A stretch of DNA of 64,000 bases, from positions 60,533 through 124,532 of the forward strand of contig JAQFVV010007239.1 of the NCBI GenBank assembly GCA_028023455.1, read 5' to 3'. Position numbers and translations under genes: made by a program. The DNA is from Epiperipatus broadwayi. Its lineage: Eukaryota > Onychophora > Udeonychophora > Euonychophora > Peripatidae. Every line of letters begins with the position of its first letter. The first letter of the stretch is position 1. A model generated the notes under the pieces. The model made no database searches, was not told where the DNA came from, and worked only from the letters and a program-made list of their open reading frames with translations. This document shows positions 1-11,379 of the stretch, one piece after another.

Positions 1-604
1 CATATGTGACTCATGAATCCACAGTTTGGCCAGGGTGAATCTATAAAAAGAAAGATTATTTACAAACTCATTCACTCCCCTTTAATAAAATTCAGTTGAT
101 ATTTAATTTAAGAACTATCAGATAATTTTTAAAAAATTCAAATATTTTCAGATTTTAAACTCAGTAGTTAAAAGTCGTTAACTCAACATAATAACTTATT
201 TGTGATGATGACAATCTCATCCACATCCATTTGAATAATCACATTTGTTTAAAGATTATAAGAAAATTAACAGCTTTTAATCTTCTTAGTATATAAACTG
301 AAACATATTAAAATATGTTTGATCTTTGTAACTTGCATATAATTCTGTTACTTTCAGCGCCAGACACCATTAAAACTGTCAAACATTTTACTTTTATTAA
401 TGATATAATTTTTTCAGTCCATAATGATTTATTTGTTTTTAGTTTTATTGCTGTAACCCCCTACAATAGATTCTTAGGAACCTCCACTGACACACAGTTA
501 AATATACAAATAATTCCTTACGGATTCAGATAAGAGAATGAATAGATATAACTTTGCATAGATAGATAGGTTGATATAAAGACAGATAGATGGTTCGTAT
601 TTAT
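1..604. other. AT-rich stretch, nothing recognised
   Basis: No coding region, repeat or RNA gene that I can support. A 72-codon open frame at 315-533 has no recognisable motif. Confidence 0.5.
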
Positions 605-1035
<431 letters not shown>

Positions 1036-2854
1036 GAAAAATACAGGCATGCAGACATATATATATATATATACAAGCAGAGCGATATAGAGATAGAAAG
1101 ATATAGTTATATATATACACGTGTATTTAGGATTTTGGGAAAGTTTTCATCTTTTTTTTTTCTTTTTAAACTCTTTCAATCGGTTTGCATCCTAATTTAC
1201 ATCACATATAATTTAATTTCGATTTTAATAATTTATTACTTGAAATAATCTTTTATTATTAAGCAATGTACATGTCAGTTTTTTATCGAGCTGAAGTTAA
1301 CGATTTCTTTGTAGGTACAGTGCTTTCTATTAAAAAAAAAGTGCGAGTTAAAAAAAAAGATTAAATCGCAAAAACTAAATAATGGCTTTTATCTAGACAT
1401 ATTTAATTTCTATCAATAAATCCAAGCTATATTTTTTTTTTTTATAAAAAGATTACAAAATAAAATTCCTGAAATGATTAGCACAATATTTTTTTTAAAT
1501 TCTAGTTCAATATGTTTTCTACTTATTGTATTATTACATATAATTTTAAATAAATTTTTAAACGAAAGAACATGTCGAAAGCAATCATTATTTATGATAG
1601 ACAGAAAAACATTCTAAGGACGTTTCTAAACATCAAAAGAAAACAACTTTTGGAATAATTAAATTGCTGTTATTAAATTAAAATTAAAGCCATGTAGATT
1701 ATCTGGCTTATGTTAGATATTTTATTTCTAGTTTTAGTACGTTACATTTACTGTAACAAAACATTGACAATTTAAAATAACTTAAGTAAATTTTCGTTTA
1801 TTATTACTTTTAATGATTTTTCTTATAGCATTTTTTTATTTTTATTATTTTTATGGTACTTTCGTAATAGTCCGACAATGAGACGTCACAGGCGTATTAG
1901 TGCGGCAATAACTCTTTAATCTAGCGATCTTGGCAGTTAACATCTAACGTCTGCACGGGAGCTTCTGACAAACTTAATCAATCAATTAAAGATTTATTTT
2001 GAAAAATGATGATTAATAACATTATTTATTGACACAACATTTACATTTTTCTGTGACAAATTATCTTTCACCTTAAACTTATAAAGATTTATTTTTAAAA
2101 ATGGCCGCCTATAACTTTATTTAATGGAAATGTAACAAACACAAATTTACTATATTAAATTAGGTCATGTGACATATGTCTTCTTTGTAACTAATTTATT
2201 ATTTGTGTGAGAAATAATCTTCCAACAAGTAAACTGTTAGTAATATAAATTTCTTAGAAGTGGTAACCAAACAAATATATATTCTATCCATTTACAAAAG
2301 TATTATTTCTTATCATCACTGTAGCAGTAGCTTGAAGTTTCTTATCGTAATCCACATTCCGTTACAAATGGCTTCCCTCTTTCAGCAGTGCTGAATGAAC
2401 AGTGCCACTGTTTGTACAAGTTGTGGACATAAAGTGGTAAATTTTAATCATTTACTTTTTGAAAAAAAAATACTATGCCCATTCCCTTTGCAAGAATTAA
2501 AGATGGCCACTAAATCCCATTTATCTCTTTCTTTCTTCAGATGATTGATTACTCATGCCAGCATTCTTTCATGACATCATAGCGTAGTTCACATTGTAAA
2601 ATAAGCAAAACTAACATTTCCACTCATTCAATATTATCTAATATTTACTTACAAAATTAATTAGTTTCCTTTTTAGAAGATTATAAGTGAATGTAATTCA
2701 GTCTTTATTTACAAGTTTGTTTGTTACCACTGGTTACATTAATCATTGTTAAACTAATATGAAAGTATTCAGCTATTTTAATTATACTAATATTACAATA
2801 TTTCAAAAAAATATAAAATTTATGGAAATTGTTATAGAGTTCTGGTACAATAAT
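1036..2854. other. AT-rich noncoding, nothing recognised
   Basis: Homopolymer A and T runs and no supported gene. A slightly less AT-rich patch at about 1870-1980 has no recognisable family. Confidence 0.4.
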
Positions 2855-3395
2855 TAATGACTATAAGATTACCAAACTCTCCATACAGTACTGCCACCAA
2901 TCATAAGCCTTCATAATCCATGGATGCGGGAAGGTTTGTGCATAAAATCCTTATCTAGTGCCAACTACTCTAACATTTACAGACTAGTTTCTAGCTTATG
3001 GTTTGTATCAGTAACGAGTATTGGATTTGAGAGCATGAACTTAGATCTTACAATTTAATGCAACCCTCCAGAAGCCACATTTTACCTATATGATTAATTA
3101 TAAAGCTAGGAGTCTAAAATGAAAACATCATAATGTATCCAAATCAAATGCATTTTCTTGTATAGTCATATAGATCTGAACTCAGTTCAGAATCTATACA
3201 TTTTGGTGTCTTTAGTCTTTCAAAAACCACAGTCACAATTACCCTATGAGCAGAATAGGTATAATGCCATCAAAATATCTCTTGATCACCTTTTCATATG
3301 CTTACACATGCTGTTAATAAGACTACCAAAATCTTCTTACAGTAGTCCCACCAAGTGCAAGACAGCATATGTACACAGTCATGTGATGTTTTGAT
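2855..3395 (-). mobile_element. Old HHR-A element, slightly more than one unit
   Basis: This is a degenerate minus-strand member of the hammerhead element family seen better preserved at 9430-10255, 24182-25178 and 52008-52611. The marker motif around TACAG appears at 2884 and again at about 3338. That spacing of about 454 bp shows that a second unit begins. The ribozyme position (about 2970-3025) still shows GAAACUAGUCUG on the minus strand, but the CUGAUGA box is damaged (CUGAUAC), so this copy is probably inactive. Confidence 0.75.
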
Positions 3396-3904
3396 GCTAA
3401 TGACTATAAGATTGGATGACATCACCAGTTCCCTTATATCACATGCTGTTATATTTAAACATTAAAGAAAAAGGACACAGTAGATATCTTTCAGTTAGCC
3501 TCGGGGTTTTTTCTCAGTTACAGATTGATCATGAAGCTTTTATTTATTGAAAGTGAATTGTAATTAAGCTAAAATAATCTAATATAAAAAAGAAAAAAAT
3601 AATATCTTAAAAAATATACCAAAACAGTTTGAATATATTTTTTAAAGTAATGTCAATATTCTCCTACGTTTTGATAGCTCTCTCAAAAATGATCAATTTT
3701 CTTACACAAAATGATTCCCTCAACAGAACTATAGGTAGTTAATATAATTTTCAATAATACAAATTAGGATTCTGTAAAATAATTTAAACATCAAAATATA
3801 TTAGTATTAATTATTTGTTAGATTATTTCTGACATTCAATACTATGAATTGAATGTCTTTTTAAAAAAAATTTTTTTTTAAATTTCTGAATGTAATCCAT
3901 TGTT

Positions 3905-4061
3905 AGTATTTAACAAAATGTTTCAAATGAAATTCTTCTCTTCTTCATATATTTCTTACCTGACCAGTAACAGTACTAACATGTGAATTGAACCCGGACT
4001 TTTAGTTTCTTGAATATTGAACTTTAAGGTAAAACTAACTCACTGACTAATTCTGCCAAAG
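3905..4061 (-). mobile_element. tRNA-derived SINE (SINE-D), minus strand, partial
   Basis: On the minus strand this matches the better preserved SINE at 18560-18810: a tRNA-like head at the right end (starting near 4060, reading TTTGGCAGAAT) and a B-box-like GTTCAATTCAC near 3990. It then has the shared body segment with AAGAAGAGAAGAA. It lies directly downstream (in minus orientation) of a Penelope GIY-YIG remnant, the same order as at 17690-18290. Confidence 0.65.
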
Positions 4062-4084
4062 AGAACAGTCAATAAAAATTTCAT

Positions 4085-4440
4085 ATGATTATCTATGAAG
4101 GTCCTCCTGATTTCTCCATTTTTTCTTAATACAAAGGTTAATTAGTGACTTCCAGACATGCATACTTATATTGAGTTATGGGGTGACTCGCCATAGTCAT
4201 AGGTGCAGCTTCTTTGAATTTCTTCTTTTTATTTCTTTTTCGCTATCCAACATTTTTGTATTTTTTCCAGGTGAACATAGTTTCACTGGTACATGCATAG
4301 TCTGCTACATTATATATGTCTGTTTTCTCTTTTATAATCAGCAGTTTCTGCTCTTTAAATCATTTTTCAATGGGATGACTGGTTTGACCAATATACATTA
4401 TATATCACATTTAATGCACATTTTGTTTTTCAGCATTTAA
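4085..4440 (-). pseudogene. Penelope-like element (PLE-1) GIY-YIG endonuclease remnant
   Basis: The minus strand at about 4370-4410 encodes VYIGQTSHPIEK, which matches the YIG half of the GIY-YIG motif of Penelope-like endonucleases. Further downstream are decayed C-terminal nuclease residues homologous to those at 17953-18150 and 18300-18536. Frameshifts and stops break the frame. In intact elements this domain would nick target DNA for target-primed reverse transcription. The reverse transcriptase part is absent here. The homology call rests on the YIG motif and on similarity to the other two copies in this window. Confidence 0.65.
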
Positions 4441-4498
4441 AATTTAGGTTTTTTAGATGCTAGAATTTCTCTTAGTGTGTTTTTGCTTTGGAATACTG

Positions 4499-4627
4499 TT
4501 TTTAATATCACATGATAAAAATACTCCACTGTTCTTAATATCACATGATAAAAATATTCCACTGTTCTTAATATCACATGATAAAAATACTCTGCTGTTC
4601 TTAATATCACATGATAAAAATACTCCA
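4499..4627. repeat. 33-bp minisatellite, about 4 units
   Basis: Four near-identical 33-bp units, each containing TATCACATGATAAAAAT. The period is a multiple of three, so both strands stay open (FLISHDKNTPL-type and EYFYHVILRTV-type repeats). Neither looks like a real protein. Confidence 0.92.
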
Positions 4628-4904
4628 ATAAATAATTAATACTAAAATGACATCAATGCAAACATCCAGATAAACACTATGTTGATTATAGTGGTTAAAA
4701 CAATTACTAAAATTAACTTTTGCTGATTGTTAATGCAAAGAGAAGTTTCACAAACAGATCTTAGTTTGTTTGTTTTTTGTATTTTTATGGCAAATATTTA
4801 TTTATTAGTCACAATAATAACCAATACTCTTAGCAAAACTTCATTACCCTTCCATAATTCATGTTGTTAGAAAATTTAGCTAACATCAAAATGCTTCCAA
4901 ATAT

Positions 4905-5245
4905 AATAAGGTTTAAAGCCACCAAAATATCATTTATGATCACCATTTCTTTGCTTACATAAGCTGTAGTTAATTTCAGCCAACTCTTCACACTTTAGTA
5001 CTACCCAATGCAAGCCTTAGTAATCAGAGGATGCTAAAAGGTTTGTGCATGAAATCTCTAACTAGTGTCTATGCAACTAATACCCCCAGAAGTAATATAG
5101 TTTTCTTTTTCTTCCTTTTCCTATCTACTAATTGCTACTTTAAAAAGATTGTAAACAGTATAATACCCCAAACTAGTTTCTGGATTTCATATCTGATGAG
5201 CCATGGATCTCTGAGTATTGTGTTTAAATCTATTGTTATTTTTTC
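4905..5245 (-). mobile_element. Degenerate HHR-A element, interrupted
   Basis: Minus-strand family A similarity includes the ATCATTTATGATCACC end, the GGATGC...AAGGTTTGTGCATGAAAT block at 5025-5055 and, after an unrelated insert at about 5090-5160, the ribozyme region at 5165-5215. The ribozyme core is decayed. A 5031-5288 open frame is incidental. Confidence 0.6.
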
Positions 5246-5462
5246 TGAAATACAATACTGTAAAACTATTTTGCTTTTATTTGTATAACTGCCACTTCTA
5301 AAATGTGTCTATTTTATTTCTAATCTTATATTCAACTAGAACAAAAGTTCTGAAAACAAATTTTCAGAAGAGTTAGAAATGATTTGCTTTAATATATATA
5401 TATTAAATATTTCCATGAATTGTTATTATAATAAAGAATACAAATGAAATAAAATCAATGTA

Positions 5463-5716
5463 AATAAAAATAACCTTTAACCTTTGATGTTTCCAATAAA
5501 TTATCAATTAATACTAAACCAGCTTTTTTATTAAACCCATAATAGTTTGTTTGAGTTTTAGTTAAAGTTAAAGGAGTCCTCTTTTACTTCACGAAAAAGT
5601 CAAACAAAAAGAGTTATTATAGGTTTAATGAAAAAACTGTCTTGGCAGGAATTGTTCATTACTATTAATTGATAATTTCTTGTTAACATGAAAGGGTAAA
5701 GGTTATTTCTATTTGT
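5463..5716. mobile_element. MITE-like palindromic element (MITE-1)
   Basis: Terminal inverted repeats: the left end reads ATAACCTTTAACCTTTGATG and the right end is its imperfect reverse complement (ATGAAAGGGTAAAGGTTAT). Inner arms around AATTATCAATTAATA and ATTAAACC(C/T)ATAATA also pair. The terminal motif is shared with 45066-45476, so this is a family. No coding capacity. Confidence 0.75.
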
Positions 5717-5738
5717 ATAGATATTATCTTCTCATTTC

Positions 5739-5740
<2 letters not shown>

Positions 5741-5791
<51 letters not shown>
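5741..5791. repeat. (TA)n microsatellite
   Basis: About 50 bp of perfect TA dinucleotides. Confidence 0.97.
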
Positions 5792-5793
<2 letters not shown>

Positions 5794-5924
5794 GGCAACA
5801 TTTGATAAAAAAAATTAGGAAAAGTTAATTGAGTGAATGCTTTCTATATTTTCTAACAATATGGAGGATCCAATCAGTATCTTGATTTGAAATATTTTAA
5901 TAATAAATTTATAAAGTCCTGCAC

Positions 5925-6215
5925 GATTTAGTTCAGTGGTGGTGTGTTAGAAACTAGAGCATAAGATTCTCAAACCAATTTCAGTTCTGCCACATCATTT
6001 TTTTTAACTATCTAAAAATATATTTGTATTAGGATTTTTACTATATTATTAGTCACAATTTTTTTCAAAATTAAGACATTTAACCATATATAAATTTATT
6101 TACTTCTTTGAGTAGATCCTGTTGTGTTTATTAGAGTCACTGGTAGTATGTATTGATATACTTCTGAAGAAGAATGCTAGGCAATCGGAACTGTCAGATT
6201 GATTGATTGATTTTA
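5925..6215 (+). mobile_element. Possible decayed tRNA-derived SINE
   Basis: The left end has an A-box-like TTTAGTTCAGTGGTGG (about 5926-5942) and a weak B-box-like segment near 5980. The right end has CTGAAGAAG and a short (TTGA)n tail at about 6197-6215. The body is AT-rich. Class assignment is tentative because the B box is poor. Confidence 0.35.
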
Positions 6216-6554
6216 ATGAAATAAGAAATATCAATGCATAAAAAAAAAATTGATAATATACATCATAAAGATACCTAATATCTTAAGTCTTTTTTTCTTT
6301 TTAATGACCTACATTTAGTAAAAATATTTACTGAAGATTTGTATCCTTTTTTAACCAAATGTCCAGCTTCTTCTTTTGTGGGGATTGAAATGTGAAAAAA
6401 TTGATTATCAAAAAAAAATATAAATGATTCATATTTTATTAATATATTTATCCAATTTTAATATGCTTATTTTAGGTTCTGATTTTCAGTTTTTTTTTTC
6501 TTATAAATATTTAATTTTTATTGATTTATAAATTTGATTTGTTTACATTAAAAG

Positions 6555-6680
6555 ATTGTGGAAAACCTAGAAAGAGATCATATGTGAGATGATTAGTTGA
6601 GATAAGAACATTTATTCGTAAGATGTGAAAAAGAGAGGTATAATGATTGAAAATAATGATGATGGTGATGATGATGGCGT
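6555..6680 (+). pseudogene. RTE-type LINE 3' end fragment
   Basis: Translates to a decayed version of the RTE C-terminal signature (K-P-R-K-R-S-Y-V-R, then a degraded W-M-D-E-I-R-K-like segment) and ends in a GATGATGGTGATGATGATGG tail, as do the copies ending at 16247 and 37573. It lacks everything upstream. Confidence 0.55.
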
Positions 6681-7134
6681 TAAACTATTTTTAAGGTACC
6701 ATTTACTGTATCAGAGTCTTTGTCATCTTTGAAAACATATCTTATCATTATTGACATTTATTCTAATACTTTATAGCATTGTGGGTTTTTTTAGAAAAGA
6801 GATAAATTTATCAATTAACAGTAATTTAAAATCCTTTATTCTTTGATAGATAAATTACATTAATTTTGATGGAATAATCAAATCAATAAAAAAATCCACA
6901 CCTGTCCCCATTTCTTTTGCTTCTGGAAAAGATAAAGAAGTAATCCAAACTCTTCCGCTATTATATATAATATAATTCCCCACCAGTCATTAATCATTTG
7001 ATTTTTTTAGATTTTTCAAGTCAGAAATGTTTTAAAACTTTATTAATGTGAAATGGTAACTATAACTCAGTTATCTGATCAATATAAAATAATTATCAAT
7101 CATTAGATAGTGTTGGTCTAATTTTTGTGGATAT
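6681..7134. other. AT-rich noncoding, nothing recognised
   Basis: No feature supported between the RTE fragment and the minus-strand LINE. Confidence 0.4.
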
Positions 7135-8425
7135 TCACCATCACCAACAACCATTATCAATCCGCTGCAGAATGAAGGTCTCCCCAAGTTCAATAATCTC
7201 TGATCTTTAGTTTCTCTTCTCCGCATCATCCCTGCACACTTTCTTATTTCATCCATCAATCCCACACGTGATCTCTTTCTAGGTATTTGTCCAATTTTTA
7301 TTATCTCTTCTAGAAATATGTCCAACTCAACTCCACTTCAGTCTTTTAGTTTTTTCAATGAGGTCAGTAACACTTGTTTGTTCTGTTAACCATATATTGC
7401 ATTTTTGATCTCTTCTTATTACTCCAAACATGCATTTATCCATGATTCTTTGAGTAGTCTGAAGTCTCTGTATTGCTCTTCTATTAAGTGTCCAAGTCTC
7501 AGATCCATAAGTAAGAACTGGTAAAACACATTTATTAAAAACCTTCCTTTTCAAACACATAGGCATATTTCCTTTTAGTATCAAGTTATTTCTACCAAAA
7601 GCACTCCGCCCAAGTTTAATTCTATAATGAATTTCATACATTAGGTTTTCATCTGTATTAATAATCTGACCAAGATATTTGTAGCTGTTAACTTCTTCTA
7701 ACTCATCATAATCAATCTTTATTTTCATATTTTCAGAAAATGCATTGAACATTACTTTAGCTTTTTTAACATTTATCTTTAATTCTACTTTCCTACTTTC
7801 ATCTTATAACTCCTGCAACATTTTGTGCAGCTCTAAAACATTACTTGCAAAGACAACTACATCATCTGCAAAATCTAAATGATTTAAATAATCTCCATTT
7901 ACTTTCACTCTTTTAGCTTCCCATTTTAATTCACAAAATACTTCTTGCAGCACTGTTGTAAAAAGTTTTGGAGATATGAAGTCACTCTGTCTTAGCACCC
8001 CCTCCTCAAAGTTGGCTTTTTTAGTATCATTATGTAATCTAATTGTTGCTGTTGCATTTTTATAAATATTTTTTTTAAATATGATAATATCCTGGATCTA
8101 TACCTTGATGATTTAATGTTTTACTCACTGAAGAAATGTTTATAGAATCAAATGCCTTTTTATAATCTACAAATCCAAAGTATAATAGCAACTCATATTA
8201 ATTTGTCCTTTGTATAACTTCTCTCAATACTTGGATATGATCTATTGTGCTAAAACCACTTTTAAATCCAGCTTGTACTCTTGGTTGGTGGAAATCCAAT
8301 AATCTCTGTAGATGAGTTGTAATTATCCTGGTAAAAATTTTGTATAAAACTGATAAAAGGCTGATAGCTCTGTAATTTCTAACATCTTCTAGATCACCTT
8401 TTTTGAATATTAATATTACAGCAAG
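7135..8425 (-). pseudogene. RTE-type LINE: reverse transcriptase and C-terminal region, minus strand
   Basis: The reading direction is from 8425 down to 7135. The segment at 7804-7998 encodes the end of the reverse transcriptase palm, with the catalytic FADD box (LNHLDFADDVVVF). The segment at 7327-7752 encodes the RTE C-terminal region, with YKYLGQIINTDENLM, CVLPVLTYGSETWTLN and the following RRAIQRLQTTQR. The segment at 7071-7325 carries the terminal DEIRKCAGMMRRRETKD region. About 60 residues normally between RLKWS and the RWMDEIRK segment are missing near 7310-7330, so an internal deletion is visible. Upstream, 8000-8425 holds broken reverse transcriptase fingers/palm sequence. The endonuclease domain is absent (5' truncation). 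The 3' tail is a TGATGG/TGGTGATGG-type simple repeat near 7130-7160, usual for RTE elements. Stops and frameshifts make it inactive. Confidence 0.9.
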
Positions 8426-8923
8426 TTAATTAATTTCTAACATAAATAAAAAATGAAAGCACCCCTTTGGATTATTAACTTGAAATTACTTTCCATTATA
8501 TTACTGAAAGAAAACATATATAGATTATCTTTGTTAAAAATGATTAAAATATTTATCGCACTTCAATGTTACCTTTCATCTTATGAACATAATTACAATA
8601 TTACTTTTCTCCATTATTTAAAGGTCCATAATACTATGATTTAATTTTCTTCACCTAATTCAACCTGTTTTTGTAAAACTTGTTTTAAAATAATTGGACA
8701 TGTTTTTTTTTTCCATTTGCCATGACGTATGTATAAAATTGATCAGAAATTATACATTGTGAAGTAAACTCAAAAAATTATTAACATACTCTATATTCCA
8801 CAAAAGGTCTTAAATAAAATTAAGTAGTACGTTGGTGAATAAGTAAATAGTTAGGTAAATTAAATAGATAGACAATGCATAGATTAAGACTGACTATAAT
8901 ACATATTTCACTGTTTATATCAT
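8426..8923. other. AT-rich noncoding, nothing recognised
   Basis: No supported gene. The 63-codon frame at 8453-8644 has no motif. Confidence 0.4.
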
Positions 8924-9397
8924 TTATCATTAAATGTTGAATGTCTACAAATTTTTAAACTTTATTTAAACTTTCCCAAATATAAACAACTGTTAATAAT
9001 AACAAGAAGATAGACAACACGGGTTAGTAGATTACACAACAGTTGAGTGGCATTATTTTTCATTCTTTTTCAGGTGTTTCTGGCCTAACCAATGACAATA
9101 CTAGTAGAGGTGTCAAAATCACACCTTTTACATTCTTGAATATCGAATTTTAACACAATATGAGGATTGCCTTAAAATTCGATATTCAAGAATCTAAAAG
9201 TGCAAATTCTACTTTTATGCAATATTGTCACTGGTCAAGTAGAAAACCTGAAGAAGAATGGAGAATAATACCACTTTACACGTTGTGCAATCTACTAACT
9301 TGTGTTGTCTACTTGAGTGTTATTACTAACAGTTGTTTGTATTTGGAAAAGTTTAAGTAAAGTTTAATTTTTTAGACATTCAACATTTAATGATGGA
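8924..9397. mobile_element. Foldback of two SINE-D copies
   Basis: A minus-strand SINE-D (8924-9150) meets a plus-strand SINE-D (about 9155-9397), so the whole 474 bp is an inverted repeat with almost no spacer. The outer ends TTAAATGTTGAATGTC and GACATTCAACATTTAA are exact reverse complements. The body includes the CCTGAAGAAGAATGGAGAAT segment and a CTATTTGGGAAAGTTTAA-like tail. A 66-codon frame at 9160-9360 is incidental to the SINE. Confidence 0.85.
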
Positions 9398-9580
9398 CAT
9401 AGTCCAACTTATTACAACATCTAAAATACTAAACATCACATGATCACCATCTCTATAATAGCACATAATTGTTGTAAACAAAGGCAAAACTCTCCATACA
9501 GTAGTGCCACCCTGTACCAAACAGAGTAATCAATGGATGCCAGAGGGCTTGTGGATAAAATTCCTATCTAGTGCCTACTC

Positions 9581-9639
9581 ATCCAATATTCCCAGACTAG
9601 TTTCTGGCTTGTGGCCATCATCAGTGAGGAGCCTTGGAT
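9581..9639 (-). ncRNA. Type I hammerhead ribozyme (HHR-A)
   Basis: Read on the minus strand. Outer stem I is AUCCAA with UUGGAU. Inner stem I is UCCUCA with UGGGAA (one mismatch), followed by the core CUGAUGA. Stem II is UGGC-CACAA-GCCA, then GAAA. A minimal stem III (ACU/AGU, no real loop) ends in the cleavage triplet GUC. All invariant core residues are present. This copy has the best stem II of the family (4 bp, U-A closing pair). Confidence 0.88.
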
Positions 9640-10091
9640 CTGAGAGCACTGCACCTAGATCTTAGGATCTAATGCAACCCTCCAGCAGCCACCTTTTAAC
9701 TCTACTTTACTACAAAACTATGAGCATAAAATTGAAAACATTGTTAATATCTTCAATCTATGCTCAAAAACTTATATAGTCATATGGGTCTGAACTCAAT
9801 TCAGCACCCATACATTTTGGTGTCTTTGGCTCTTAAACAACCATAGCCACCACTATCCTATTAGGCATGATTGGTGTTAAACCACTAAACATCACATGAT
9901 CACCATCTCTATACTAGCACATAACTGTTGTAAACAAAGGCAAAACTCTCCATACAGTAGTGCCACCCTGTGCCAAACAGAGTAATCAATGGATGCCAGA
10001 AGGCTTGTGCATAAAATCCCTATCTAGTGCCTATCTAGGTGGCTGCTGGAGGGTTGCATTAGATCCTAAGATTTAGGTGCAGTGCTCTCAG

Positions 10092-10150
10092 ATCCAAGGC
10101 TCCTCACTGATGACGGCCACAAGCCAGAAACTAGTCTGGGGATATTGGAT
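10092..10150 (+). ncRNA. Type I hammerhead ribozyme (HHR-A)
   Basis: Outer stem I AUCCAA/UUGGAU and inner stem I UCCUCA/UGGGGA are both fully paired (one G-U), separated by a GGC/UA internal loop. The core is CUGAUGA, then stem II GGC-CACAA-GCC flanked by C and A, then GAAA. Stem III is minimal, with cleavage triplet GUC. The predicted cleavage is between 10136 and 10137. The C-A mismatch next to the core could weaken stem II. Confidence 0.9.
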
Positions 10151-10269
10151 GAGTAGGCACTAGATAGGGATTTTATGCACAAGCCTTCTGGCATCCATTG
10201 ATTACTTTGTTTGGCACAGGGTGGTACTACTGTATGGAGAGTTTTGCCTTTGTAGACATCTAAAATACC

Positions 10270-10702
10270 ATCATCATAAAACATTCAGGTAAATAATTGT
10301 AAAATGAGTTACCATGGGCTTATTTAGCCTATTCTTTTGTACATAATAAGTAGTATTGTAAAGATAGCAATTATTAATTACAGTAGTTACAACAAATAGA
10401 AATAAATTGTTTGTTTTTATTACAATCTTGTAGAAAATAGGAAAAATGTATCTAGAAGAAAAAAAATCGATGACAAATACTAATCAAGAAAAATGACTCC
10501 GTTAACCCATGTCATTTTTCTTTGCTAAAAATTAGCCCCCTTGGAAAATCTTTGAAAAATAATTCAATATAAAACAAGCATTAAAAAAAATCAGATATAA
10601 AGTTTTGTTTAGTATTTGTTATTTCCCCAAACAATTATCGTATACATAAATAATAAATTATACAAGAATAAACAATTGATTATATAAAATTAATAAAAGA
10701 CT
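10270..10702. other. AT-rich noncoding, nothing recognised
   Basis: Spacer between the HHR-A and HHR-B insertions, with no supported feature. Confidence 0.4.
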
Positions 10703-11372
10703 ATGTAATATATAGGGGTTTGAACTCAGACTTTTACACGACCCTCATCCATCCATGCTATCTCATACCAGTGATACACTTGATCACATACATGTCGAAA
10801 AGATAAATAATCATCGTATTTGTGCTAAACCAGCACTCGTCAATTGGTCCAGATTATCATCTCCACACTTATATACAATCAAAGCTCAGCTTATATTAAG
10901 ATAGTCAATCTTCATACATTAATGGAAAGGCTTCAAACCACTCCAGCCACCACTCTCCATCCGTCCATTTTATTCAAAATCTGAAGATGGATTTCAACAC
11001 TCAAAGCTCACTTTAGTGCCAACACTCTCATCCTATCCATGTTGACCATAAGCCATTATGATCCCTCATGTACAGGACATAATCCATTTACATACAATAC
11101 ATGGCTGAACAGTTGTGTAATGGAGTGGTTTGAACCCTTTCCATTAAAATATGAAGATTGGCTATCTTTATACAAGCTGAGCTTTGATTGTATATATGTG
11201 TGTAGATGATAATCTGGACCAACTGACGAGTGCTGGTTTAGCACGAAATACCTTTATTGGTGATTATTTATCTTTCAGACATGTGTGTGATCAAATGCAT
11301 CAGTGGTATGAGATAGCATGGATGGTTGACGGTCATGTGAAAGTCTAACTTCAAACCCCCGGTATATTACAT
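10703..11372. mobile_element. HHR-B foldback element
   Basis: A minus-strand unit (10703 to about 11100) and a plus-strand unit (about 11119-11372) form an inverted repeat. The outer ends are ATGTAATATA and TATATTACAT. In each unit, read 5' to 3', there is a hammerhead, then a segment with A-box-like TAGCATGGATGG and B-box-like GTTCAAACCCC, then the AT-rich end. The boxes are about 35 nt apart, closer than in a tRNA, so a pol III promoter is only a suggestion. The minus-strand ribozyme has lost a G in the GAAA region. The plus-strand one keeps its core. Confidence 0.85.
11205..11272 (+). ncRNA. Type I hammerhead ribozyme (HHR-B)
   Basis: The core CUGACGA is at 11223-11229 (position 7 tolerates any base). 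Stem II is GUGCU-GGUUU-AGCAC (5 bp, 11230-11244), followed by GAAA at 11245-11248. Stem III is short and has one mismatch here (AUA...UUU). Cleavage is expected after AUUUA-type H17 and before UUGG. Stem I pairs ACCAA with UUGGU, has a UGG bulge, and continues AUAAUC with GAUUAU. The fold is clear, but the stem III mismatch may reduce activity. Confidence 0.85.
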
Positions 11373-11379
11373 ATATAAA

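Larger units (their letters stand above)
9430..10255 (-). mobile_element. HHR-A element: 1.3 tandem units plus inverted partial unit, with TSD
   Basis: The insertion is flanked by 13-bp target-site duplications, ACATCTAAAATAC at 9417-9429 and 10256-10268. The minus-strand unit starts at 9430 and restarts at 9886, a 456-bp period. At about 10035 the second unit breaks off and a plus-strand partial unit (to 10255) follows, producing a foldback. Each orientation carries a type I hammerhead (9581-9639 and 10092-10150). No protein is encoded, so mobilisation must be in trans. The exact period matches the independent insertion at 24182-25178. The tandem-unit structure with a ribozyme in each unit is as described for retrozyme-like and Penelope-derived repeats. 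Confidence 0.9.

Noticed and set aside
4171-4440. 89-codon plus-strand frame rich in Phe and Ser
   Set aside because: Antisense shadow of the decayed Penelope nuclease on the minus strand.
6160-6200. Hammerhead-like CUGAAGAAGAAUGCUAGGCAAUCGG with CUGUC
   Set aside because: U4-A6 region and GAAA are both changed (GGAA); one copy only.
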